Assembly (NCBI RefSeq): GCF_934294775.1
Contig: NZ_CAKRAH010000056.1
Location: 1-16,886 of the forward strand
Direction: 5' to 3'
DNA: 16,886 nt
Source: an uncultured Dorea sp.
Lineage (GTDB): Bacteria > Bacillota > Clostridia > Lachnospirales > Lachnospiraceae
The notes beneath the pieces are model-generated. The model saw only the letters and a program-made list of their open reading frames with translations. It ran no database searches and was not told where the DNA came from. Shown in pieces: positions 1 to 6,489 of the stretch. A program made the translations under genes and the position numbers. Position 1 is the stretch's first letter, and each line of letters opens with the position of its first letter.

Positions 1-992
1 AGATAATTGATATATGCGATAACCCCTGCATTTACAAGGTCATTATAATTACATCCGGTAAATCCGGCTTCTCCTGCGTAAGCGTAGCTGGCTGCAATAT
101 GCGTATACACATACTTTTCATCCTCTGATTTCCCGGACAGATAACTTCCTGTCAGATCTCCTGCCCCGCCATAGCCATAGTAAAGGACTTTCTGCAGATT
201 CTTGTTACTGTCCAATACCTGTGCCACATAACTTCCACTCGGTGGGGATGCTTTCTGGGACTGGAGACAGTATGCGATCTTTCCATTGACTGTAAACAGA
301 CAAGTAAGATAATTTCCAAGATAACTTGGATAATAGATCGTTCTTCCTTTTGTCAGTGTGACTGTTGAACCGCTGCTTGTGGCTCTTTCAGCCGCAGACA
401 GTACCATGACATTTCCTTCTTCAATATTCTCTTTGAATTCTTCGATTGCCTGTGCAGATGCATCTTCCCCGGATGCCTCGATTTCTACATCGGTATAGTT
501 CTGCACAGGCGAGTCCGAATCATCTTCAGATTTTGTATCTGATTTTTGCTTTTCCCCACCATTGTCCTGTGCATGTGCCTGACCTTCCGTATCCGTCAGG
601 ATCACCTTTCGGTTGATGGTATAGCTGTCACTCTGATCCTTTGGTACAACCATGTAAGAGGCAATGTAAGTTCCGGCTTTGTCCGGATGGTATTCCCCAC
701 CATTTTCATCTTGGATGCTGATAAGCGTAACATCCTCTTTTTCTGCATCATAATGGATTCCTTCCATACTGGTTTCCACTGCAAATGTTTCATCCGAAAT
801 CTCTTTCGTAATATCGTCTGCCGTAACTGCCTGTTCTTTCTGACTCGTAACCGCCTGTTCGGATGCCTGTACCTCCTGCCCTACATCCGTCTGCTCGGCC
901 GCGAACGCATTGGCACTGCTTAAGGTACTGACGCCCATCAGGACAGCCAGTCCAAAGGCTGCGATTCTGGTTTTTAAATTCTTCACCTTCAT
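1..992 (-). CDS. Secreted thioester-domain surface protein (N-terminal 330 residues, 3' end beyond window)
   Basis: The frame starts at ATG 992-990, seven bases after GAAAGGA, and stays open to base 1, so the C-terminus is missing. Residues 1-32 form a signal peptide: a basic start (MKVKNLKTR), a hydrophobic core, then ANAFAAE. Residues 33-60 are a Q/E-rich linker. About residues 61-135 look like a beta-rich Ig-like segment (GTYIASYMVV, TINRKVILTD), followed by an acidic linker. From about residue 205 the sequence resembles thioester (TED/TQXA-type) adhesin domains: TCLFTVNGKIAYCLQ with Cys242 as the likely thioester cysteine, then YVYTHIAASYAY at 294-305. Family members usually continue into Cna-B/VaFE-like repeats and a sortase signal, which cannot be seen here. 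Such proteins are common in Clostridia conjugative elements and would act in adhesion or mating contact. Residue 298 is His where the family usually has the thioester Gln. The surface-protein call is confident; the exact family is less so. Confidence 0.8.
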   Translation of the reverse strand, partial: MKVKNLKTRIAAFGLAVLMGVSTLSSANAFAAEQTDVGQEVQASEQAVTSQKEQAVTADDITKEISDETFAVETSMEGIHYDAEKEDVTLISIQDENGGEYHPDKAGTYIASYMVVPKDQSDSYTINRKVILTDTEGQAHAQDNGGEKQKSDTKSEDDSDSPVQNYTDVEIEASGEDASAQAIEEFKENIEEGNVMVLSAAERATSSGSTVTLTKGRTIYYPSYLGNYLTCLFTVNGKIAYCLQSQKASPPSGSYVAQVLDSNKNLQKVLYYGYGGAGDLTGSYLSGKSEDEKYVYTHIAASYAYAGEAGFTGCNYNDLVNAGVIAYINY

Positions 993-1033
993 GTGTGTTT
1001 CCTTTCTGATAATAAATACATTGTTCAGTAAAA

Positions 1034-1061
1034 TACCGCAGAAGGCTCTCCCTCTGCGGTA
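1034..1061 (-). terminator. Intrinsic terminator between AIG2-like gene and surface protein gene
   Basis: TACCGCAGA (1034-1042) and TCTGCGGTA (1053-1061) form a perfect 9-bp stem with a 10-nt loop. On the minus strand TTTT follows immediately. It sits just after the AIG2-like stop and about 40 nt before the surface-protein start, so it probably cuts surface-protein expression from the upstream operon unless there is read-through. Confidence 0.75.
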
Positions 1062-1065
1062 ACAT

Positions 1066-1557
1066 TTATCTTGTATATTGCTTTTCTGCTTTTTTCATTT
1101 CCTGTCTGGTGCGTTTTACTGCATCCATCACTGCCTTTGTCGGCAAGCCATTTTCCAGACATCCTTCCAGAATTCCATCCAGATAAAATTTCGATGGTCT
1201 TGCCGGAACATCCTTATGAGGGGAGTTCATCGTGTATACGAATACTTCCCTTAAAGCTCCTTCCTGATCCTTTACCTGAATGGTTTCTTTCCCATAAAAA
1301 TTCGGAAATCCTTCATAAAAATCCAGATTCTTTTCACAAGCTTCTGTGATTTTCCATAAGACTCCATCCACACAGCTTCCTTTTTCCGGAAGCACAGTTG
1401 CAACGCCATTTCCCGGAGCTCTGCCACGGAATGCCAGCCGGTAATCTTCCAGCCGGACATTTCCAACCACTTCTGCATCCGGACAGCGGAATCTCATCTG
1501 CCCCAGGTTCATGTTACTGCCATAAGCAAAATAATATCTCTCTTCTATTTTTCTCAC
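1066..1557 (-). CDS. Gamma-glutamylcyclotransferase-like (AIG2 family) protein
   Basis: The signature YYFAYGSNMN lies at the N-terminus. A later LDFYEGFPNFYGKETI segment carries the glutamate (in FYEGFP) that matches the catalytic acid of the GGCT/AIG2 fold. Family enzymes cyclise gamma-glutamyl amines to 5-oxoproline and free the amine. At about 163 residues the length fits. The gene overlaps the amidoligase upstream by four bases (GTGA: GTG 1557-1555, TGA 1556-1554), which suggests translational coupling. A GTG at 1599 would add 14 residues but has no Shine-Dalgarno. An ATA at 1548 follows GAGGTGAG at good spacing and is a non-standard alternative. AIG2 proteins beside amidoligases are a described gene pair (Iyer, Aravind and co-workers), predicted to remove or remodel what the ligase attaches. 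The substrate here is unknown. Confidence 0.85.
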   Translation of the reverse strand: MRKIEERYYFAYGSNMNLGQMRFRCPDAEVVGNVRLEDYRLAFRGRAPGNGVATVLPEKGSCVDGVLWKITEACEKNLDFYEGFPNFYGKETIQVKDQEGALREVFVYTMNSPHKDVPARPSKFYLDGILEGCLENGLPTKAVMDAVKRTRQEMKKAEKQYTR

Positions 1558-2516
1558 CTCGATCTGATGTCTTCCGTCCTTTGCTTTTTCTTCAGACACT
1601 CATACGTGCTTTTGTCGTATCTCCATGCCAGATCACCTTCCAGATTTACCAGCAGGTGTTTCCGTACATTCTTATATTCTTCTCCGATTAATCCGAGCCG
1701 CAACAAAAACGTTCGGAATGTAAACGCCGGGTTTTCTGAGATCGGTGTCTTTTTCATCTGGGTGGATCTCTGATTGATCGCCTGTGCGGAAATCGCAAGT
1801 GCCAGTGTAATGTTCGCCCTCACTTTTCCTGCATGAAGGGTACTTTCAAAACAGCGCCACTCCAATGTTCCTTTGGAAAATACAGCATGGAGGTTTAATG
1901 CATAATACCGGGTACTGTCATAATGATTATGACTTCCATCCCTGCCTCCATACCAGACATTTCTTACCCGGTCCATCGTAATGGATTTGTTTGGCATTTT
2001 TCGGATTTTTTCCAATACCTCCGGACGCACCTTCTGACAATAGCTGTACTCTCTTCTTTCCTGCACTTTCAGTGCTTTGAACAGGATATCTTCCTTTGCG
2101 TACATAATGGTCAGCGCATTTTTCAGACTCTGCGGTGTATGGTTCGCCGCATCTACATGAACATGCTGACCACAGGACTCATTGACAAAACCTCCATGCC
2201 TCCGCAGACAGCGTACAACTTCCTGTAACTTTCCCATTTCATCATAGGATAATTTCGGTGATACCATCTCTGTTGAATATTCTCTATCTGCTGACACGAT
2301 TCGACCACCTGATTTTCTTTGTGTATCAATGCTTCCGTCAGACATGAACTTCCACTTTTTTCCTTCCCGATCTCTCGCTGACCATATTCCGTAATACGCA
2401 CCTTCATAAACGGCTTCTGTCCCGAACAGTTCTGCTACAACTTCTGCAGCCCGTTGTCTGGTGATCCCTGTCATCTCGATTTCCGTACCAAAGTACTGAT
2501 CCTGAATTCCAATCAT
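1554..2516 (-). CDS. Putative amidoligase (amidoligase_2 family, glutamine-synthetase-like/COOH-NH2 ligase fold)
   Basis: About 320 residues. Typical amidoligase motifs appear in order: FGTEIEMTG near the N-terminus (acidic metal/ATP ligands), EMVSPKL near residue 85, CGQHVHVDA near 115 (paired histidines), and GTLEWRCFEST near 217 (active-site arginine). The family is predicted to make amide or isopeptide bonds using ATP. I chose ATG 2516-2514, 11 nt after AAAGGA. GTG at 2519 or at 2525 (one-base overlap with the methyltransferase TAG) are also possible. It is tightly packed between the methyltransferase and the AIG2-like gene and overlaps the latter, so the pair is almost surely co-translated. 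Established knowledge: amidoligase-AIG2 pairs occur in mobile elements. Inference: they tag a peptide or surface protein of this element. No substrate peptide gene is evident. Confidence 0.85.
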   Translation of the reverse strand: MIGIQDQYFGTEIEMTGITRQRAAEVVAELFGTEAVYEGAYYGIWSARDREGKKWKFMSDGSIDTQRKSGGRIVSADREYSTEMVSPKLSYDEMGKLQEVVRCLRRHGGFVNESCGQHVHVDAANHTPQSLKNALTIMYAKEDILFKALKVQERREYSYCQKVRPEVLEKIRKMPNKSITMDRVRNVWYGGRDGSHNHYDSTRYYALNLHAVFSKGTLEWRCFESTLHAGKVRANITLALAISAQAINQRSTQMKKTPISENPAFTFRTFLLRLGLIGEEYKNVRKHLLVNLEGDLAWRYDKSTYECLKKKQRTEDIRSR

Positions 2517-2524
2517 CACCGACA

Positions 2525-3814
2525 CTATCCTTTCTCAGACAGTTCCAGTTCTTTTCGCTCCGCATCTGCCTTTCGCAGTAGTGCTCCGATTGCTTCGATC
2601 ACTGTAACAGTTACGCCGTTCCCAGCCTGTTTATATAGCTGTGCATCCGATGTGCAGTCTATGATCTTATCGATCTGCCAGTCATAATATCCCTGCAGAC
2701 GCAGACACTCTCTTGGAACCAGCCTGCGTATTCTTCCGTGATACAAGATGCCATGACGATCTGTCGCAGTAATCGTGAACATTGGTTCTTCCGGTTCCTT
2801 CATGCGTCTGCCGTTCTGCCGGACATTTTCTTTTGCTGGTGTTAAGACTGCTCTTGCTCCATCCTCTGCTAATACACCGGAACATTCTCCTTTATATTTG
2901 TGGACACCGCATTGTCTGGTGTTCAGGCTTCTGCATTCTTCCGTTACCACCGGCGGCGGTGAAAGATCGACAAAGTGCAGCGTTCCCTGTTGAACACCTG
3001 TAGTCAGAGTGTGTGCAATCTGATGTCCGACTCTTCCTCTCCTGCTGTTGAGATTCGCATAGCCCAGATCGATGCTGTCCCCTTCTCTTGCAAGTTTGTA
3101 GCCGAGTTTTGTATTCTCTTTGATTGGAACACCTACATCATATAATCCTGTCTTGCCGCCCATTCCACCTGCCTGTGATGTCAGGGTACAGCTTAGTCCT
3201 TTGGGACTGTAGACTCTTTTCCCCTGACTTCCTGCCCGGATTTGAACAAGAGCTGCTCCATTTGTTTCTGGTTCAGGTAATATTTTTCCGGCACATCTGA
3301 AATCAAGATATCCGACAATATACACCCGTTTCCTTGCTTGGGGGACTCCGAAATCCTTGCTGTTAAGCACTTTCCATTCGACATGGTACCCCAGTTGCGA
3401 AAGCGTACTGAGGATGGTGCAAAATGTCCGCCCCTTGTCATGCGAAAGCAGACCGGGAACATTTTCAAGGATAAAATACTGGGGTCTTTTAGCTTTGAGA
3501 AGCCGGGCAATCTCGAAAAAGAGGGTTCCTCTTGCATCTGCAAATCCTTCCCGCTTTCCGGCGATAGAGAATGCCTGGCAAGGAAATCCTGCACAGAGCA
3601 GATCAAAATCCGGCATTCGTTCTGGTTCAATTGTTCGTGCATCACTACAATACCACTCCCCTTCTGTGTTAAACAGCAATCGGTAGTTCTTATCCGCATA
3701 AGTATCCACCTCGCAGTGTCCGACACAGGTAAATCCCCCTGCACGTCTTAAGCCTTCACGGAATCCGCCGATTCCGCTAAAGAGATCAAAAAATTGAATG
3801 GTTGCGGTTATCAA
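2525..3814 (-). CDS. C5-cytosine DNA methyltransferase (orphan, Dcm-type)
   Basis: All the main motifs are present: I FFDLFSGIGGF (SAM binding), IV CAGFPCQAFS (catalytic Cys), VI FILENVPG, VIII VPQARKRVYIVG, a target-recognition region of roughly 190 residues, IX RRLVPRECLRLQGY, and X QAGNGVTV. The product should methylate cytosine C5 in a specific double-stranded site; the site cannot be read from sequence. No restriction endonuclease is next to it, so it is more likely protective or anti-restriction for the element than half of a restriction system. The start is uncertain. Motif I is only a few codons after AAAGGAGG (3822-3815), and the first codons are TTG (3814), ATA, ACC, GCA, ACC, ATT. 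I used TTG 3814. An ATG at 3892 extends the frame back through a terminator hairpin into the previous gene and has only a weak ribosome binding site. Confidence 0.92.
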   Translation of the reverse strand: MITATIQFFDLFSGIGGFREGLRRAGGFTCVGHCEVDTYADKNYRLLFNTEGEWYCSDARTIEPERMPDFDLLCAGFPCQAFSIAGKREGFADARGTLFFEIARLLKAKRPQYFILENVPGLLSHDKGRTFCTILSTLSQLGYHVEWKVLNSKDFGVPQARKRVYIVGYLDFRCAGKILPEPETNGAALVQIRAGSQGKRVYSPKGLSCTLTSQAGGMGGKTGLYDVGVPIKENTKLGYKLAREGDSIDLGYANLNSRRGRVGHQIAHTLTTGVQQGTLHFVDLSPPPVVTEECRSLNTRQCGVHKYKGECSGVLAEDGARAVLTPAKENVRQNGRRMKEPEEPMFTITATDRHGILYHGRIRRLVPRECLRLQGYYDWQIDKIIDCTSDAQLYKQAGNGVTVTVIEAIGALLRKADAERKELELSEKG

Positions 3815-3831
3815 CCTCCTTTGCTGATAAA

Positions 3832-3865
3832 AACAGGCGGCATGATTTTTCTCATACCGCCTGTT
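3832..3865 (-). terminator. Intrinsic terminator between RHH gene and methyltransferase
   Basis: AACAGGCGG (3832-3840) pairs perfectly with CCGCCTGTT (3857-3865). ATGA/TCAT extends the stem after one mismatch. The minus strand then runs into TTTTT. It lies 20 nt past the stop of the RHH gene and just before the methyltransferase ribosome binding site, so it sets a partial polar step between them. Confidence 0.75.
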
Positions 3866-3885
3866 GATTTCTCTGTATCTGTTTG

Positions 3886-4404
3886 TTACCATTCTGTTGG
3901 TTCTTCTGCTTTGTTTTCTTCTTCCGGTTGAGTCTCCTCGTCCGGCTCACTTTCTTCTTTCAGTTCGGTTTCCTCGTCCGGTTCGCTTTCCTCGCTCGGT
4001 TCGTTTTCTCCTTCCGGTTCGGTTTCCTCGTCCGGTTGTGTCTCCTCTGTTCCAGATTCTCCGGTTGCAGGTTCCGTTTCTTCCATGCTGTCTTTGTTCT
4101 GCCATTCGCCTTCTGCCTTTTCCAGTGCCTCTTCGATGATCTGAATTAAGAAGTCTTTCTGTTTCATGCCTTTTTTTGCGATGACTGTTTTTAATCTCTG
4201 GAATAATTCCTCTGATACCTGTACTGCGATTGTTCTTGCTGTTCCCATGCTCATTTCTCCTTTTCCTGCAAGTCTTTCAAAATGTTCTTCGATGACCTGC
4301 TGTATAAATTTCTGTGTGCTGCTTTCTGTCAGTTCAATCTCTTCTCTTACTTTTTCGTGTAAGTCCTTCGGGATCTTTCCGCATATGTTCTTCATCTCTG
4401 TCAT
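3886..4404 (-). CDS. Two ribbon-helix-helix-like units with an acidic repeat tail
   Basis: ATG 4404-4402 follows AAAGGAG by seven bases, giving 172 residues. An in-frame start at 4446 lacks such a site. Residues about 4-45 (NICGKIPKDLHEKVREEIEL, then TESSTQKFIQQVIEEHFE) and about 56-98 (RTIAVQVSEELFQRLKTVIA, then MKQKDFLIQIIEEALE) each read as strand-helix-helix, the pattern of ribbon-helix-helix DNA-binding or Arc/ParG-like units. The rest is highly acidic, with about eight imperfect EE(T/S)(E/Q)PD-type hexapeptides ending in EPTEW. Placed just downstream of ParM/ParR-like genes, it may be a centromere-binding accessory protein, a transcription regulator of the element, or a DNA mimic through its tail. 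The function is not recognised; the double-RHH reading is inference from pattern. Confidence 0.75.
   Translation of the reverse strand: MTEMKNICGKIPKDLHEKVREEIELTESSTQKFIQQVIEEHFERLAGKGEMSMGTARTIAVQVSEELFQRLKTVIAKKGMKQKDFLIQIIEEALEKAEGEWQNKDSMEETEPATGESGTEETQPDEETEPEGENEPSEESEPDEETELKEESEPDEETQPEEENKAEEPTEW
3904..4047 (-). repeat. 18-bp coding tandem repeat (acidic hexapeptides)
   Basis: About eight imperfect 18-bp units encode EETQPD, EETEPE, GENEPS, EESEPD, EETELK, EESEPD, EETQPE and EENKAE. On the plus strand the units look like variants of TCCGGTTCGGTTTCCTCG. Copy number is likely to vary between strains by slippage without shifting frame. Confidence 0.8.
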
Positions 4405-4508
4405 AGCGTTTCTCCTTTCCGTTTCGCTACACACAACATACTCCAAAGATGCATGGAAAGCTATTCACAATACCTACCAAAGATATCGATGCTGTTTTGC
4501 TCCTGCCC

Positions 4509-4544
4509 CTAGCAGATCCAACAATGTATGTATCGCACAATCAT
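4509..4544 (-). other. Strong ribosome binding site with only an 11-codon frame, ParR-RHH gap
   Basis: AAAGGGGGTGA directly after the ParR-like stop is followed by ATG 4544-4542, which gives only 11 codons (MIVRYIHCWIC). The neighbouring frame without a start (about 4474-4545) reads YDCAIHTLLDLLGAGAKQ, amphipathic and protein-like. It may be a decayed or frameshifted small gene, or a leader peptide for the RHH gene. Confidence 0.3.
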
Positions 4545-4558
4545 AGGCCTCACCCCCT

Positions 4559-4849
4559 TTACATATTTTCCATCTGAGATAGGAAATCCATCATCTGATC
4601 CGGGATATCCTCAGCCAGTGGATTTGTTCCACTTTGTTCCGCACCGCCACAAATGTTTAATTCCCGAACACTTTCTTTGATCGTCTTTTGGATGACCTCT
4701 TCCATCCACTTCCGGTCCTCTTTTTCCAGAATCGCCTGAACAAGGTACTGGTTTTTCTGTCCTTCCGGAACACTCTGGAATTTCTCCCATGCTTTCTTAT
4801 GTTCCGGATTTTTCAGGTTTGGACGGAACGAATATACCGGACGTGTCAT
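4559..4849 (-). CDS. ParR-like segregation adaptor (small DNA-binding partner of ParM)
   Basis: This is a 96-residue protein whose ATG (4849-4847) overlaps the ParM-like TGA in a classic ATGA junction, showing translational coupling. The N-terminus TRPVYSFRPNLKNPEHKKAW, followed by a strand/helix pattern with QYLVQAILEKE, fits small ParR-type ribbon-helix-helix proteins. The C-terminal part is acidic and ends MMDFLSQMENM, where ParR proteins usually contact the actin filament. The identity rests mainly on position after parM and on size; the sequence family alone is not decisive. The expected role is to bind a centromere (parC) and link it to ParM filaments. It could instead be a relaxosome accessory protein. 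Confidence 0.65.
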   Translation of the reverse strand: MTRPVYSFRPNLKNPEHKKAWEKFQSVPEGQKNQYLVQAILEKEDRKWMEEVIQKTIKESVRELNICGGAEQSGTNPLAEDIPDQMMDFLSQMENM

Positions 4850-5757
4850 TTCGCCCACATCTGCTCTACAATCCGTTCATACCCGGCAGCGTTCGCATGG
4901 ACGTCCTCTATAAAAACAGGGCGGCAAATCGCGTCCTGTGCGGTCACGTGGCGTTTTAAAATCGCAGAACCTCCACCCATAAATACGCTCGGCACCGCCC
5001 TGAGATCAAACCCGGATTCCGTGACCGCAGACAGGATTCTTTCGATGTATTTCCGTCCGTTTTCCTGTATGACAACTCTTGCATCTTCTGCCATGCTGCA
5101 GGTTTCCCCACGAAGCACACGTTCGATCTGTGTTTCCGTTACAGACAGTCCGGTATTTCTCCGCACCTGTTCTGCCGTCTCATCAATACACCGGATCACA
5201 CCCAGCTCCAGACACCTGCAGGTTGCCGCATTCGGAACAGCATTATCCAGTCTCATCAGATCAACCGTCCAGCCACCAACATCCACCAGAAGAACAGATG
5301 GTTCATCCTTCAGGTACTCTGGATGCAGAGCCAGGGCAGAGTAGCCTTGTGGGAACAGTTTCACATCTTTGATCTGTATTTCATACCATTCACTTTCATA
5401 TAAAAAGCACACCGGCTGTTCTTTCCGCAACAGATACTCCCGAAATCCCTGTTTCTCCCTTCCAAAGCTTGACAAAGGCAGTCCAACAGCCAGAATGACT
5501 TCCGTCTTTCGTTCCGTTTTCCGATGCTTGATTTCTTCTGCAATCGCAGCCAACGTCAGCAGATAATAATTATCATTGGACGTTTTATTTTTTACCAACG
5601 TCTGTCTCCCTGTACCGCAGACATAATACTTTCCCCGATACTGAAGAACATTCTGCATCGTATATGGCTCATAATCATACTTGATAATGCCACTGGGAAA
5701 AGACACATGTTTTGTCTTGATCGCATAATACCCATGATCAATTCCTACTATCATCAC
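4846..5757 (-). CDS. parM: ParM/StbA-like actin-family segregation ATPase
   Basis: About 303 residues with actin-fold nucleotide motifs: phosphate-1 IVGIDHGYYAIK at the N-terminus, phosphate-2 LLVDVGGWTVDL near residue 180, and an adenosine motif VFMGGGSAIL near 265. The sequence pattern is that of plasmid segregation actins (ParM/Alp), which polymerise with ATP to push replicated DNA apart. Start choices are GTG 5757-5755, seven bases after AAGGA, or ATG 5754; GTG 5763 is too close to the site. It precedes and overlaps the ParR-like gene. ParMR pairs are typical of plasmids and of large conjugative elements with a replicating extrachromosomal stage. The family call is firm, while filament dynamics and centromere are unknown. 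Confidence 0.85.
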   Translation of the reverse strand: MMIVGIDHGYYAIKTKHVSFPSGIIKYDYEPYTMQNVLQYRGKYYVCGTGRQTLVKNKTSNDNYYLLTLAAIAEEIKHRKTERKTEVILAVGLPLSSFGREKQGFREYLLRKEQPVCFLYESEWYEIQIKDVKLFPQGYSALALHPEYLKDEPSVLLVDVGGWTVDLMRLDNAVPNAATCRCLELGVIRCIDETAEQVRRNTGLSVTETQIERVLRGETCSMAEDARVVIQENGRKYIERILSAVTESGFDLRAVPSVFMGGGSAILKRHVTAQDAICRPVFIEDVHANAAGYERIVEQMWAK

Positions 5758-5814
5758 AATCACATCCTTCTTTCATTTTTTCGTCTGGCATAAAGCCAAG
5801 AACTCTTTTTCTGC

Positions 5815-5855
5815 TGCAACGGATCGTTGCAAAAGTGCCTGTTTTGAACACTTTT
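5815..5855. other. Two adjacent hairpins upstream of parM-like gene (candidate parC/oriT/leader)
   Basis: Within the 187-nt gap before the ParM-like gene, AAAAGTG (5831-5837) pairs with CACTTTT (5849-5855). Directly beside it GCAACG (5816-5821) pairs with CGTTGC (5825-5830) around a GAT loop, with one further T-A pair. CCCCA/TGGGG pairing also occurs at about 5870-5895. The location between a terminator and a segregation operon suits a centromere, operator or structured leader. No direct-repeat (iteron) array is evident. Confidence 0.45.
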
Positions 5856-5944
5856 CTAAGTTTTCACGCCCCAAAACCTGCGGAAACTCTGGGGTTCTCA
5901 TACCGCTGCTGCTTGAGGAACACTCCCTGTTCTTTCCCAGCCGG

Positions 5945-5997
5945 TTAAAAAATATCCCTCTCCCGGCGGCTGTCCAGTCTGTCCGGGAGAGGGATAT
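5945..5997 (-). terminator. Strong intrinsic terminator overlapping the end of the coding region
   Basis: ATATCCCTCTCCCGG (5952-5966) and CCGGGAGAGGGATAT (5983-5997) form a perfect 15-bp stem with a 16-nt loop. TTTTT follows on the minus strand. The stem is inside the coding sequence of the 110-residue protein, whose TAA ends the T-run. Confidence 0.85.
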
Positions 5998-6277
5998 ATC
6001 GCAATGTTCCTTTTTGAACAATGGCCTGTCTTTTTATTTTTATGAGATGTTCTTCCTGCTTTTGTAACATGGCAGAATACTCATCTTCCGTCAAAAATTT
6101 CCGGATATAAGCTCCTTTTTTCCCCAGCGTGTTATCTGTTTTTAACATCTCTATTTCTACCATGTAATGGGTATCCGGATGATATCTGGTTTCACATAAA
6201 ATGCTTTCGCCTTTGATATAATCCGATTTCACCGCCTCCCTTGCCGCCGCTAAAAGTTCATGGATACTTACCTCCAC
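5945..6277 (-). CDS. Hypothetical protein, first gene of the element operon
   Basis: I do not recognise the family. GTG 6277-6275 sits eight bases after AAGGAGG, an excellent ribosome binding site, giving 110 residues starting (M)EVSIHELLAAAREAV. The middle (ETRYHPDTHYMVEIEMLKT) looks like beta strands, followed by a helical EDEYSAMLQKQEEHLIKIKR. The C-terminus LPDRLDSRRERDIF is basic and is encoded by the stem of the terminator that ends the transcript; the TAA stop lies in the T-run. It is transcribed from a promoter at about 6400 through a leader hairpin and is separated from parM by a terminator. A role in element maintenance or regulation is likely by position only. Confidence 0.65.
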   Translation of the reverse strand: MEVSIHELLAAAREAVKSDYIKGESILCETRYHPDTHYMVEIEMLKTDNTLGKKGAYIRKFLTEDEYSAMLQKQEEHLIKIKRQAIVQKGTLRYIPLPDRLDSRRERDIF

Positions 6278-6303
6278 CTGCATCACCTCCTTCAAAAATA
6301 GCG

Positions 6304-6335
6304 AAAGAAAAGCAGACCCCTTAATCGAAGTCTGC
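6304..6335 (-). terminator. Leader hairpin / possible attenuator before the 110-residue gene
   Basis: GCAGAC (6312-6317) pairs with GTCTGC (6330-6335) and is followed on the minus strand by TTTTCTTT. It lies between the predicted promoter at 6385-6413 and the ribosome binding site near 6285, so it could attenuate the element operon. The 6-bp stem makes it a weak terminator. Confidence 0.5.
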
Positions 6336-6384
6336 CTCTGTTGGATATGGTAATCCTATCTTGTTACATCAAATACATCGATAA

Positions 6385-6413
6385 ATTGTATCCCTATTTT
6401 TATATCTTGAAAA
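6385..6413 (-). promoter_or_regulatory. Predicted sigma-70/SigA promoter for the element operon
   Basis: On the minus strand, -35 TTTTCA (6413-6408), a 17-nt spacer and -10 TACAAT (6390-6385). The -10 matches five of six consensus bases and the -35 is weaker. Transcription would start near 6378, about 100 nt before the first gene. Confidence 0.5.
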
Positions 6414-6489
6414 TAGAGACTTTAACGAAAATCCACACTTGTGTACTGTGTAGACTTTATTATAGAAAAGGCGGAGTTCTCCCCCACCT

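Noticed and set aside
3904..4047. Possible CRISPR-like repeat array
   Set aside because: The units are contiguous 18-bp coding repeats with no spacers. No cas genes or spacer-separated repeats occur anywhere in the window.
3864..4149. Plus-strand frames rich in Phe/Leu/Pro opposite the acidic repeat
   Set aside because: Antisense by-product of the acidic tandem repeat, with no ribosome binding site.
5773..6021. 82-codon minus-strand frame ending ALCQTKK, and a shorter version from ATG 5898
   Set aside because: It starts inside the preceding gene in another frame, crosses the strong terminator, and no start has a ribosome binding site. The DNA is better explained by hairpins, though a remnant is possible.
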